From positions 90,607-154,606 of the forward strand of contig NZ_BCFL01000035.1 in the NCBI RefSeq assembly GCF_002217755.1: 64,000 bases of DNA, in the 5' to 3' direction. The DNA comes from Streptomyces hyaluromycini. GTDB lineage: Bacteria > Actinomycetota > Actinomycetes > Streptomycetales > Streptomycetaceae. Below, in pieces: positions 1 to 9,428 of the stretch. The position numbers were made by a program, and so were the translations under genes. The notes beneath the pieces were generated by a model. That model had not been told where the DNA came from and searched no databases. It saw only the letters and a program-made list of their open reading frames with translations. Every line of letters starts with the position of its first letter. The first letter of the stretch is position 1.

Positions 1-3000
1 TTGACCGCGCTCTGCTTGCTTTTGAGGAAGCCGGTGCTGCCGTCGAATGAGACGCTGCCGGACATTCCGCTGGGTGCGTCGGTGCTGAAGGTGGCACCGC
101 CGGTCGGGGTGAGCGGGTTGAGGGAGGCGGTGTCGGTGCCGTTGGCGGCGAGTTTCCAGTCGTCCTCGGGCATGCCGTTCTGCCAACCGTTGGGCACGAT
201 CACACTGGCCGCGTCGGCGTCGCCGGCCGGCATGGCGTAGGGGTAGACCTGGACGTCAGAGACGGAGCCAGGGAAGGCGTTGTACGGGGAGTTGGCGGTG
301 GGGTCGTTGACGCAGCCGCCGATGGTGAGGGGCATGGAGGAGTCGTACTGCGGGGTGAGGTTGGTGGCGGTCCCCATGAGGGTGCCGTTCTGGTAGATGG
401 ACATGACGCCGGTGCTGTCGTCGCCGTCCACGGGTGCGGTGTAGGTGACGAGGAGGTGGGTCCAGGTGCCCAGGGCTCCGGTACCGGCGTCTCCTTCCGC
501 GGTGGGGAAGTCGGAGGTGTCGTCGTTGGTGGTCGTGGTCTGGAACATCCAGCCCTGGTTGCCTCGGTCGTAGCCGAGGTAGAACGCCTGGTGCTGGCTG
601 GTTCCTTCGCAGATGGCGGTGGCGGGGCCGGTTGCCGAGTCGAGCTTGACCCACGCGGAGACGGTGTAGTCGTCGAGGGTGTTGACGGCGGTGTGGTCGC
701 TTTCCAGGAAGCCGGTGCTGCCGTCGAAGGAGGTGGCGGCGGCGGGGGCATTGACCGCGTCGGGCCCGGCTGCGTTGAAGCTCGAGCCGCCGACCGCGGT
801 GAACGGGTTGTCGCCGCTTTGGTCGGTTCCGTCGGCGGCCAGGTCCCATTCGTTGTCGGGGGTGTCGCTGCCGGTGGCGACTGGGACGATCAGGTTTGGC
901 GCGATGGCGATCGCATCAGGGTTGTTGGTGTCGCCGAGGTAGCGGGCGGCCAGGTCGTCGTAGTAGGTGCTGGAAGGGTTGCCGTTGGTCAGGTCGGCGG
1001 CTTTGACGGTGGCGGACGTTGCCGTGCCGTCCGTGGAGACCGCCGCGGCGAAGTCGATGAGCCGGCCCGAGAAGTCTTCGGTCAGACGGTTGTTGACCTG
1101 CTCGCGTGCGGCTTCCTGCGTCGCTGTTCCCGGGTGGGCGGCGGTGAATGGCGGGATGGTGGCGATGTAGACGGTGATGTTGGAGTTCTCCGCCACCGGC
1201 TGATGGTCGTCGTAGGGCTGCCCGTCGTCGGTGTAGTACGAGATGAGCTGGCTGTTGAGCGACTGCAGGCCGTTCTCGACGCTTGTGGCGCAGGTGTCGG
1301 CGGTACCGGTGCAGTTGAGCAGGTCGGCGGCGCCGGTGGAGACGAGGACGGTGCGCACATTGCCCTGGGACAGGACGTTACGGTCCAGTGGGTTGAGCGC
1401 GTTTCTCGGGGTGGCGTTGTTGGTGATCTGTGGCAGCAGGTTATTGCTCAGGCTGACGCTGTTGGTGCCCGCGTTGAGGACGCCGTAATCGACAGAGTTG
1501 TCCCCGTTGGTGTCGCTGACCAGGGCGTTGGTGATGGCATCGCTGAGGTGGTACGGGCTGTTGCCGCTGCCTGCGGTGTCACCGTTGATGTTCTGGTCGC
1601 CGTAGAGCACCACCGAGCCGGTAGGCGTGGAGGTGGGGGTGGTGACGTCGATTCCGGTCACGTAGGGCAGACCGGTGTACGTCGTCTGCGTGTAGTTCGC
1701 GGCTGAGGTGTCAAGCGTCCGGTTTGCTGGGTCGCTGATCCACACAGGTGTTTGCGCCGTGGCGTGACCGGGCAAAGCCGAGACCGAGCCGTGCACCTGC
1801 AGGCTTACCAACACGGTCCCCTGCTGCGCGAGGGCCAGGTTCACCGGGTCGCTGGTGACGTCGGCGCCTGCGGGGATGGTGACGGACGCATGGCCGCCGA
1901 AGGCCAGGGGCGTGGGTGCCGCGGCCGTCGTGGCGCCGCCTGTGGTGGTGTCCTGCAGGGCCACGGAGGCCGCGTCGAAGGTCACGGGTGTGGTGCCCAG
2001 GGCGTTGGACAGATGGATGCGCACACCGCTGCTGTCGTCGGTACCGATGCTGACGTGTGCCGGGATGCGCAGGGTCTGCTGCCCGTTGGCAATGGCCGTG
2101 CTGCCGCCGGACTGCTGCACCTTGGCGGTGTCCTGGGCGGAGGACCACGTGCCGACCCAGTGCTGGGTGCTGGATCCGCTGCCTGTGAGGGCCATCGGTC
2201 GTATGCCCATATCGATGATGTGCAGGGCCGGCTGGTTCTGCTGGACGCCGTTGGTGAACAGAGGCAGGGTGATGCTGCTGATGACCGAACCTGGGCATTG
2301 GAGCGGGACGCTGATGGCGTAGATCTTGGGTCCGGCAGTCGGGCTGGTCTGGGTGTTGTCGTGATGGTTTTCGTGGACCAGCGTGAGCGCGGCAGCGGAG
2401 GCGGGGCCGCTGAGCCAGTCGGGCACAGTGTCCAGCTGGTAAGGCTGGATGGGGTCGCCGCCTGGGCGGCAGTTGTTATTGGCGTAGGTGATGGTGCCGT
2501 TGGTGCCCTTGGCGGGGCCGCCGGTGGCGAAGGCGAGGAAGACCAGGGCGTCACCGGTGTTCACTGTGCCAGTGTCCGGCAGGGTGACGGTCTGGCCGGA
2601 GGCCAGCATGTTGTCGTAGGTGCCGGTGCCGAACTTCGGCAGGGTGATGGTGGCGCCGTCGACGGTCACTGTCTTGCCGCTCTGCCAGCCCGAGGTGCTC
2701 GTCAAGTCGGCGGAGTTGATGCTGTTGCCGGATCCGTCGGCGTCGGCGGGGCTGGTCGTGGTGGTGAAGGTGCTGGTCGCGGTGTTGTTCAGGCAGCTGC
2801 TGGTGTCGTTGATTGCGCAGGTCAGTGCCGGGGCGAGTCGTAGCACGTCGATGCCCGCCTGGAAACCTACTGACTTGGAGTTGTTGCCGGTGAGGGTGAG
2901 GGTGAGGGTGTGCACGCCCTGTTTGAGGGTGAGCAGTTGGCCGTTGGCGTCCTTGGGCATGCCGAGGTCGACGAAGTGGGTGGTGGTGTAGGAGCTGTAG

Positions 3001-4257
3001 GCGTCGTAGCCGCTGAGCAGTGTTGTCTGGGTGCTCTTGCCCGCGTCCAGGACCAGCCGGTAGATGCCGTAGTCCTTGGCCTTGGTCAGGTTGGCCCCGA
3101 AGCTCCATGGACCGTCTTTGGGGATGTCGAAGCTGAAGGTGGCGCTGTCGCCGGAGACGACCTTTGAGGTGGTGCTTTTGTTGGCGAGCCAGGCTTGGTA
3201 GCCGTCGGCGAACTCGTAGCCGCTGCCGGCGGCCTGGCTGATCAGCTGGCCGCCCTTGGTGGTGGCTGTCGCCTTGGGCACGGTGGTGGTCGTGCCGTCG
3301 GTGTTGGTCGCGGTCCAGCCGCTGATCATCTTGTCGCCGTAGGCATAGGTCGGGGTGCTGGTTCCGGCGTAGAAGCCGTAGGTCGCCTGGACGGACGTCG
3401 AGCCGGCCTGGTCCACCGCCTTGGCGTACAGCTTGTGAGGACCTGTGGTGCCAGGGGCGAAGGCGGGGGAGGCACTGCCGTTGACGACCGACGTTCCGGT
3501 ACCGGGGCCGTTGTCCGACGTGACGTAGTACGCCTGGCCCGGCGTGATTTTGGTCGTGGAGTTCAACTTCGTGACGTTGTTGCTGCTGTAGACGGTGTTT
3601 CCGAGTGTGGCGTCCAGAGCGAACAGGTAACCGGTGATGTTGTTGGTGTGGTTGTTGCCGAGTGTGAAGGTGCCCTTGTCGCCGAAGGCGGCGCCGATCT
3701 GTCCGGCCGGGAACTGGCTGGAGGTAATGGTGGGCATGGGCGGCGCGGTCGTGTCCACGGTGAAGGTCTGGGTCTTGGTCCAGGTGCCCGATCCGGTTCC
3801 GGCCCAGTAGCCCGCGGCGTTCTGCGCGGTGGCCTTCCAGGTGTAGGTGCCATCGGGCAGGTTCGGGGTCGTCCAGTCGCTGCCGTTGGTGTTGTACCGG
3901 GCGCGTTTCTTGGAGTCGGTGCTGGGTCCGAAGCCCTGGTGTATCAGGGTGCCCGAGGAGTTGTAGACGTTGTACTCGATGCGCACCAGCTCGCTGCCGC
4001 CGGCCAGATCGGGATCCACCGCGCGCGCGGACAGCGTCGGAGTGTGGGTGGTGGTCATCGTCTTGCCCAGGTTCACCGTGGACGGCTTGATGGCCGGGGT
4101 GCCGGTGCCGTTCTTGAGCCTGGGCCGGTAGCTGTAGGTGACCGACATGCTGGCGCCGCCGCCGTAGGCGAGTTGGTTCCACTGGGAGGCGTCGTTCATG
4201 TTGGGTGACTGGACCATCAGCGTCATGCTGCTCCAGCTGCCCGCTGCTGCGTTCTGA
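1..4257 (-). pseudogene. Secreted LamG/SGNH-like protein, truncated by an IS and by the window edge
   Basis: One open minus-strand frame of about 1,419 codons runs from the IS boundary at 4258 out of the window at base 1. Domains in order: the end of a DNRLRE-type jelly roll (AAAGSWSSMTLMVQ), an Ig-like repeat (to about 3750), a carbohydrate-binding-like sandwich (about 3150-2830), an SGNH-hydrolase-like region (about 2140-960), a LamG domain (about 880-235) and the start of a second LamG with the same FDGSTGFL strand. The SGNH nucleophile block reads YGDQNING near 1590, so the usual GDS serine is Gln and the domain is probably non-catalytic. Start codon, signal peptide and promoter are missing. 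The architecture resembles 45713-49678, which lies in the same position relative to an Rhs gene. The frame was chosen because the other frames are Arg/Pro-rich nonsense. Confidence 0.8.
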
Positions 4258-5356
4258 GAGGGCGTTTGAAGTAGGCAGATTGCCCTTGATGCCCTAGTAA
4301 GTTCCTCGCCAGGTGAGGGTGGTCTCGTCCGTTATGCGCCGGGCGAGGTTGTCGACCGAGGCGATGTGGATCATGGCTTCAGAGCTGGCGGTGAGGGTCT
4401 CGTAGTCGCGGGCGAGGCGGCGGTGCATCATGATCCAACCGATACTCCGCTCGACCACCCAGCGCCTCTTCACAACGTGAAACCCACGGGTATCCGGTTT
4501 TCTGTTGACGACTTCGACATCGATTCCGAGTCGGGCACCGTGTTCGACGACGGCGTTCTTGAATCCGGTGTCGACCCAACTCTTGGAGATGGTCGGGTAC
4601 TTCTCCTTCGCCTGGTCGAGGAGGCGCATTCCCAGAGTGTTCTCCGACAGGCTGGCGGCGGTGACAGTGACGGCGAGGATGAGGCCGATCGTGTCGGTGA
4701 GGATGCCGCGCTTCCTCCCGACGATCTTCTTGGCCGCATCCGTTCCCTGGCTGGTCAGGGGCACGTTGCTGGAGGTCTTCACGCTTTGGGTGTCGATCAC
4801 GGAGGCGGTCGGCTCGGGCTTGCGCCCCTCCTTCACCCGGGCCAGTCCCGTCAGGTCGTAATTGAGCTGGACGAAGATCCCTTCGTCGCGCCACGCGGCG
4901 TAGTAGGCATAGACAGTGCCATGGCTCGGGAAGTCGTGCGGGAGGTATTTCCAGGGGATTCCCGTGCGGTTCACGTAGAGGATCGCGTTGAAGACGTCGC
5001 GTAAATCGACCTTGGCCGGCTGCCCGGTTGGTCTGCGGTCGAGCCGTGCCTTTCTCCAGGCCGTCAGCGTCGGCTCGATCAGGGCCCATCGGGCGTCGGA
5101 CAGGTCGCTGGGGTACGGCTTGCGCTCGCTCACGAGGTAGCGTGATCGCGGGCGAGCCGGAAGGCTCGGTTCCGCTGTCCATCAGGCGATTCCGTGGCAT
5201 CTTCAAACCAGACGGACTTCCGGGTACGGAAGCGAACGAGATGGACGACCGATTCTCCGTTCCAGCGAAGGCCATTCGCCGCCTACGGGATGAAAACCCT
5301 CAGAGCGGGGCAGGTATGAGAGCCACATATAGGGCCTGACCTGCATAAACGCCCTC
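4258..5356 (-). mobile_element. IS5-family insertion sequence (first of an abutting pair)
   Basis: The element carries one DDE transposase (4294-5133) between imperfect terminal inverted repeats that begin GAGGGCGTTT at 4258 and, reversed, at 5356 (AAACGCCCTC). TGA stands immediately outside both ends (4255-4257 and 5357-5359), a plausible 3-bp target duplication. The left end interrupts the LamG/SGNH gene. The right end touches the outer tip of the next IS, which suggests insertion into the terminus of that element. Length, about 1.1 kb, is normal for the family. Confidence 0.75.
4294..5133 (-). CDS. IS5-family transposase
   Basis: A 279-residue DDE transposase of full family length. The N-terminal DUF4096-type region (SERKPYPSDLSDARWALIEP, about 2-21) precedes the catalytic core. 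The acidic triad is visible as IDTQSVKT (about 114), WVDTGFKN (about 187) and the RRWVVERSIGW block (about 225). It starts at GTG, as does the transposase of the neighbouring IS, to which it is clearly related though far from identical. Nothing obvious inactivates it, so it could be mobile. It is transcribed in the same direction as the interrupted LamG/SGNH gene. Confidence 0.9.
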   Translation of the reverse strand: MSERKPYPSDLSDARWALIEPTLTAWRKARLDRRPTGQPAKVDLRDVFNAILYVNRTGIPWKYLPHDFPSHGTVYAYYAAWRDEGIFVQLNYDLTGLARVKEGRKPEPTASVIDTQSVKTSSNVPLTSQGTDAAKKIVGRKRGILTDTIGLILAVTVTAASLSENTLGMRLLDQAKEKYPTISKSWVDTGFKNAVVEHGARLGIDVEVVNRKPDTRGFHVVKRRWVVERSIGWIMMHRRLARDYETLTASSEAMIHIASVDNLARRITDETTLTWRGTY

Positions 5357-5462
5357 TGAGAGGGCGGTTCGTGAGTATATGGGACATTCTGGTGTCGCCT
5401 GATGGTGTGGACGGAGGCGGAACGTGCCGGTCCGATGCCGGTGGCCTGCTGGGATCGGTGGG

Positions 5463-6311
5463 GTGAGTGAACGCAAGCCGTACCAGAGCGACTTGACGGA
5501 CGAGCAATGGGCGTTGATCGAGCCGGTGCTCACGGCCTGGAAGAACCGGCACCGTTCCGCCAGCGGCCACCAGGGCCGCTACTCGATGCGGGAGATCGTG
5601 AACTCGATCCTCTACCAGTCCCGGACCGGCTGTCAGTGGGCTCTCCTGCCGAACGACCTGCCGCCGAAGAGCGCGACGTACTACTACTTCGCCGCCTGGC
5701 GGGACGACGGCACCGACCAGCAGATCCATGAACTCCTGCGCTGCCAGGTGCGGGAGAGGAACCGGCGATTAGAGGACCCGACCCTGGTGATCCTGGACAC
5801 CCAGAGTGTCCGGGCGGCCACCGGGGTCCCCGCGGCCACGACGGGCAAAGACGCCGCGAAACGGGTACCGGGCCGCAAGCGGGGACTGGCCGTGGACGTC
5901 CTCGGCCTGGTGATCGCCGTCACCGTGCTGGCCGCGAGCGTCCACGACAACGCCGCCGGCATCACTCTGCTCGACCAGGTCGCCGTCGCGGCCGGCGGCT
6001 CGGTCAGCAAAGCCCTGGTCGACCAGGGCTTCAAAAACCAGGTCGTCACGCACGGGGCCGCCCTCGGTATCGACGTCGAGATCGTCCAGCGGAACCCTGA
6101 GGAGCAGGGATTCGTTCCGCAACCGAAACGGTGGCGGGTGGAGCAGACGTTCGGGATCTTGATACTGCACCGGCGGCTGGTCCGCGACTACGAACACCGC
6201 CCGGCCTCCTCCGCCTCACGCGTCTACTGGGCCATGACCCACGTCATAGCCCGTCGGCTCACCGACACGAACACGCTCACCTGGCGCGATCCGCGGGCGG
6301 CCGGCGCGTGA
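5463..6311 (+). CDS. IS5-family transposase
   Basis: A 282-residue transposase starting at GTG 5463 (VSERKPYQSDLTDEQ), aligned with the start of the neighbouring IS transposase. The open frame continues upstream to 5424, but those residues do not fit the family. The DDE core shows LDTQSVRA (about 115), LVDQGFKN (about 189) and KRWRVEQTFG (about 227), where the last motif supplies the Glu. Its TGA overlaps the GTG of the next gene by 4 nt, so translation of the two is likely coupled. Confidence 0.9.
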   Translation: MSERKPYQSDLTDEQWALIEPVLTAWKNRHRSASGHQGRYSMREIVNSILYQSRTGCQWALLPNDLPPKSATYYYFAAWRDDGTDQQIHELLRCQVRERNRRLEDPTLVILDTQSVRAATGVPAATTGKDAAKRVPGRKRGLAVDVLGLVIAVTVLAASVHDNAAGITLLDQVAVAAGGSVSKALVDQGFKNQVVTHGAALGIDVEIVQRNPEEQGFVPQPKRWRVEQTFGILILHRRLVRDYEHRPASSASRVYWAMTHVIARRLTDTNTLTWRDPRAAGA

Positions 6312-6724
6312 ACCTGAACCCTCTCCTCCAGGCACTCGACCTTCAGGAAGACGCCGCCCGGGCCCTGGCCGACGATCTCCGCACCCAGATCGACGCCCTG
6401 CAGACCCAACTCCGTGAGGCCGAGCTACGCCTGGAACACCTCGCCATCACCCGCACGACCATCACCGGCCTCGCCGACCGAATCCCGGCCCAGACGGTCG
6501 ACCCAGCAGGAAGTCTGGAGCTGCCCGAGCACCCGGACTACCCGCGCATCCTCGCCGTCTTCAACGACACCACCGGTCCGCTGAGAGCCCGCGACATCTG
6601 TCAGGCCCTCGACTTCGAGCTCCTGCCGAAACACGTCGAACGCACCCGCGCCAAGATGAAACGCCTGGTCACAATAGGAATCCTCACCGAAGCCGAGCCC
6701 GGCACCTTCAGCAAGAAGCAGTAA
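6308..6724 (+). CDS. IS-borne passenger protein, coiled coil plus winged-helix-like C-terminus
   Basis: A 138-residue protein starting at GTG 6308 inside the transposase stop (GTGA) and ending before the right inverted repeat, so it lies within the IS. Residues about 10-55 form a heptad-rich helix (DLQEDAARALADDL). The C-terminal third (ARDICQALDFELLPKHVERT, then MKRLVTIGIL) looks like a small winged-helix DNA-binding fold. Function unknown. Position and coupling suggest a regulator or accessory of transposition, and this is inference only. Classical IS5 elements lack such a gene. Confidence 0.7.
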   Translation: MNLNPLLQALDLQEDAARALADDLRTQIDALQTQLREAELRLEHLAITRTTITGLADRIPAQTVDPAGSLELPEHPDYPRILAVFNDTTGPLRARDICQALDFELLPKHVERTRAKMKRLVTIGILTEAEPGTFSKKQ

Positions 6725-6764
6725 CCAAGTCCGGAACGGACATCAACTCACGAACCGCCCACTC

Positions 6765-7553
6765 ATAGCCAACGGCCATACCAAACCCATTGGTGACATC
6801 AAACCCGGCGACAAGGTCGAAGCCGCGGACCCCGAGACCGGAAAGCACGAAGGCACCCGCACCGTCCAGCACGTATGGATCAACCACGACCACGACCTCC
6901 TCGACCTGACCATCCGCACCAAGAACGGCCACACCGCCACCCTCCACACCACCGCCAAGCACCCCTTCTGGGACGACACCACCCACACCTGGGTCCCCGC
7001 CGGTCTACTCCACCGCGGCGACGCCCTCAACACCGCCGCCAACGGTCACGCCTACGTCGTCGCGACCCGTCCCACCCCCGGTACGGCAGATCGCTGGAAC
7101 CTCACCGTCCAGCAACTCCACACGTACTATGTGGTGGCGGGCGGTACGCCAATTCTTGTGCACAATGTCTGCCCCAAGCTGGGGAATTATGATGATGCAG
7201 AAGGAACCGGGTATGGCCCGGCGGATGATGCCACGCGGGTGAGTGGGCCTTGGACGAAGAACGATATTGGGCGCGGAACGCGTGGACTTCGCCCGAATCA
7301 GCTTGGTGATCGTCTTCAGATTCACCATGCTGACCAGATGCCTGGGGCGCCAATCCATGAGCTGGATCAGGATTTCCACCTCAATGCAGACATTCACCGC
7401 AACCCCTTTAATCAAGGTGTGGATGGCCCGATGCGTCGCCAAGATACACAGTTGCACTGGTGGTATCGTTCGATGGAGCAAGGCTGGGGAAGCGCCTACG
7501 GTCCGGAGGCATGGTTCGATAACTGGCCAGCGGAGGATCTGGGAGGCCCCTGA
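6765..7553 (+). pseudogene. 3' remnant of an Rhs gene: HINT domain plus HNH-like toxin tip
   Basis: An open frame joins the right end of the IS to TGA 7553 with no start codon of its own (about 262 residues). Residues 1-133 are the pretoxin HINT domain, closely matching 57740-58135 of the intact Rhs gene (KPIGDIKPGDKVEAADPETG; TYYVVAGGTPILVHN), whose final HN is the expected self-cleavage point. The tip after VHN is different and AT-richer; it contains RLQIHHADQMPG, HRNPFNQG and LHWWYRSMEQGWG, which suggests an HNH/EndoVII-type nuclease. The Rhs shell, signal and promoter are gone, so the toxin is probably silent unless it recombines back into an Rhs gene. Family assignment of the tip rests on motifs only. 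Confidence 0.75.
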
Positions 7554-7578
7554 CGGCGGCTAGAAGGGCTGGAATGAA

Positions 7579-8016
7579 GTGGACTACTCGGAGTTTGAGA
7601 CCTTGCTTGAACAGGTCAGATCGACTCACCCATTCTGGTTTGAAGGCTTTGAAGGGTGGCGGGCCTCTGAAGAGGAAATCGCCGATATTGAGGCCAACTT
7701 TCGAGTAGTCCTGCCTCTCTCCTATAGGTGCTTCATGGCAACCGTGGGTGGCGGTGGATTCGGATTCCTCGACATCTTCCCGCTGGGTCCGCGGCAAGGA
7801 AGTGTAGAGGACTTTCAGTCCGTCAACACTGAACGCTGGTGGGATGCTGATTTCGTGGCATTTTCTCCAGTTGGAACTGGAGATCTTTGGGGATTCATGG
7901 TCGAGAATGGCGCGTGTCTGGATCGGGTGACCTTTCTTGATCACGAAACTAGGGAAGTGATTCCTGAGAACCAGGAATTCCTGGAGTTCTTGGTTTCTAA
8001 GGCACTTAAGCCGTAA
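7579..8016 (+). CDS. SMI1/KNR4 (SUKH) family immunity protein
   Basis: A 145-residue protein starting at GTG 7579, 25 nt after the toxin tip. It has the SUKH signature: an N-terminal helix, then ASEEEIADIEANFRVVLPLS (about 31-50), a GGGGFGFLDIF loop and a C-terminal helix (FLEFLVSKAL). SUKH proteins are common immunity partners of nuclease toxins, and the place directly behind an HNH-like tip fits neutralisation of that toxin in the cytoplasm. Low-GC codons, unlike the chromosomal genes, fit horizontal transfer. With the toxin remnant promoterless, its own expression is uncertain. Confidence 0.85.
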   Translation: MDYSEFETLLEQVRSTHPFWFEGFEGWRASEEEIADIEANFRVVLPLSYRCFMATVGGGGFGFLDIFPLGPRQGSVEDFQSVNTERWWDADFVAFSPVGTGDLWGFMVENGACLDRVTFLDHETREVIPENQEFLEFLVSKALKP

Positions 8017-8033
8017 TTGCGTCCAGATTTCGA

Positions 8034-8067
8034 GCGGCCCCATCGGATTTGTTACCGATGGGGCCGC
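8034..8067. terminator. Hairpin terminator after the SUKH immunity gene
   Basis: A perfect 13-bp stem (GCGGCCCCATCGG and its complement) with an 8-nt loop begins 17 nt after the stop codon. There is no U tract, as usual in actinomycetes. The same place in two other toxin cassettes holds a CCCCACCGG-type hairpin. Confidence 0.8.
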
Positions 8068-8087
8068 TACGGTGTTCCTGGAGGCTC

Positions 8088-8109
8088 TGACGGCAGTAGT
8101 TGACGGCAA
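8088..8109. repeat. att site of integrative element A (TGACGGCA tandem)
   Basis: Two TGACGGCA copies 13 bp apart. This 22-bp sequence differs by one base from 59239-59260 and equals 61865-61886, the two ends of the sister element. It lies 2 bp beyond the 3' end of int, where integrases of this kind usually have attP. No second copy was found to the right of this element, so its right end seems lost. Confidence 0.75.
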
Positions 8110-8111
8110 CG

Positions 8112-9428
8112 TCAGCGGACGGGAGCTGCATAAAGCGGCGGGTCGTCTCCGTCGTCGGCCTCGGCGGCGGTGCCGTTGAGGCTGCCGAGGGTGTGGCCGA
8201 GGAGGTCGATGGCCTGGCGCTGGAGTCGGAGGCGAACGTGGGCGTAGACAGTTGCGGTGACGCCGATGTGGGCGTGGCCGAGGAGTTCCTTGATGACGAC
8301 GAGTTCGACGCCTTGCTCCAGGAGCAGGGTTGCCGTCGAGTGGCGGAGGTCGTGGAACCGGATGGGCCGTAGGCGGGCGTTGCGGAGTAGGGCGTTGAAG
8401 TGGCGTGTGAGGGTGGCGGGTTCGATCGGGTGTCCGCCGGACCGGGTGAAGACGTGGCCGCTGCCCTGCCAGTCCGCGCCCGCCTTCTTCTTCTCGCATG
8501 CCTGATGGCCGCGGTGCGCGCGAAGCGAGGCGACGCAGGAGACAGGCAGCGCGATGCGGCGTTCGGAGCTGATGGTCTTGGTCGGCAGGGTGGTCAGACC
8601 GCCGGTACGGGTGCGCTGGAGGGTGCGTCGGATGGTGGCGGTGCCGGCGTCGAGGTTGAGGTCTTCCCAGCGCAGGCCGAGGAGTTCGCCCTTGCGCAGT
8701 CCGGTGCGCAGGGCGAGTTCGAACAGGGCGGCGTGACGGTGGCCTTGGGCGGCGGTGAGGAAGCGTCGGGCTTCGTCGGCGGAGAGTGGGTTGAAGCGGC
8801 GGGGGCGGGGTGTTCCGGTGCGGACGTTGCGGGCGACGTTGCGGGGTATTTCCTCCTCTCTCACGGCGTGTTCCAGGGCGGATTTGAGCACGGAGTGGAT
8901 GTAGGCGAGCGTGACCGGGGAGAGGCGCTTGCGGCAGCACTGGCCGATCGCGCAGCAGCGCGGACGGCGGCTGGCCTGGGCCTGCGGGTCGTGCCCCGCG
9001 TCGGTGCCGCGTTCGCAGCACTGGCAGACGATCCGCAGAGCATTGAGCCATGTGCGGACGTCCTTGGCGGTGAGCTTGGCGAGCTTTTTCCGGCCGAGGC
9101 CAGGGATGAGGTACTGCTCGACGACGGCGGTGTAGCGGGTGTGGGTGGTCTCGCGGAGGTGGTGGGCGGCGACGTTCTCCAGCCAGTACGTCAGGTACGC
9201 CGCGAGGCTGCCCTGTGCGGTGACGATGGGGACGCCGCGGTTGCTGGCGGCGATCTTCTCGGTCAGCTTGGCCAGCGCCTCAGTGCGCGAGCTGCCGTAG
9301 ACGCGGACGCGTTTGCGGGTGTTGCCGGGGGCGAGGACGTATCCGGCGGCTTCCCAGCGGCCGTCCTTGCGCTGGTAGACGGTTCCGTCGCCGTTGGCGC
9401 GAGTCTTCTTGCGCTTGGGCGCGGTCAT
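8112..9428 (-). CDS. int: Tyrosine recombinase (site-specific integrase) of element A
   Basis: A 438-residue integrase. An AP2-like arm-binding region (GDGTVYQRKDGRWEAAGYV) and a SAM-like core-binding region (about 70-190, with the Cys-rich insert CCAIGQCC) precede the catalytic domain. Catalytic residues: Arg in LALRTGLRKGELLGL (about 250), HDLRHSTATLL (about 355), GHAHIGVTATVYAHV with the Tyr nucleophile (about 390). It would integrate and excise the element at the adjacent att sequence. ATG 9428 overlaps the end of xis by 4 nt, so xis and int are co-translated. It appears intact, in contrast to the sister copy at 59175-60584. Confidence 0.92.
   Translation of the reverse strand: MTAPKRKKTRANGDGTVYQRKDGRWEAAGYVLAPGNTRKRVRVYGSSRTEALAKLTEKIAASNRGVPIVTAQGSLAAYLTYWLENVAAHHLRETTHTRYTAVVEQYLIPGLGRKKLAKLTAKDVRTWLNALRIVCQCCERGTDAGHDPQAQASRRPRCCAIGQCCRKRLSPVTLAYIHSVLKSALEHAVREEEIPRNVARNVRTGTPRPRRFNPLSADEARRFLTAAQGHRHAALFELALRTGLRKGELLGLRWEDLNLDAGTATIRRTLQRTRTGGLTTLPTKTISSERRIALPVSCVASLRAHRGHQACEKKKAGADWQGSGHVFTRSGGHPIEPATLTRHFNALLRNARLRPIRFHDLRHSTATLLLEQGVELVVIKELLGHAHIGVTATVYAHVRLRLQRQAIDLLGHTLGSLNGTAAEADDGDDPPLYAAPVR

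Larger units (their letters stand above)
5358..6764 (+). mobile_element. IS5-family insertion sequence with a passenger gene
   Basis: The terminal inverted repeats share GGGCGGTTCGTGAGT exactly (5362-5376 and, reversed, 6746-6760) and extend to about 20 bp with one mismatch. Between them lie a transposase (5463-6311) and a second, overlapping gene (6308-6724). The right end abuts the middle of a HINT coding sequence (LIANGHTKPIGDI from 6762). The two flanks do not belong to the same gene, as expected if an adjacent deletion followed insertion. Confidence 0.8.

Noticed and set aside
456..4208. Long frames on the plus strand and a 543-codon minus frame (2551-4182)
   Set aside because: They are Arg/Gly/Val- or Arg/His/Gln-rich and antisense or out of frame to the LamG/SGNH coding frame, which alone gives recognisable domains.
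4294..6311. The two IS5-family elements considered as one composite transposon
   Set aside because: They abut with no cargo between them and have different inverted repeats.
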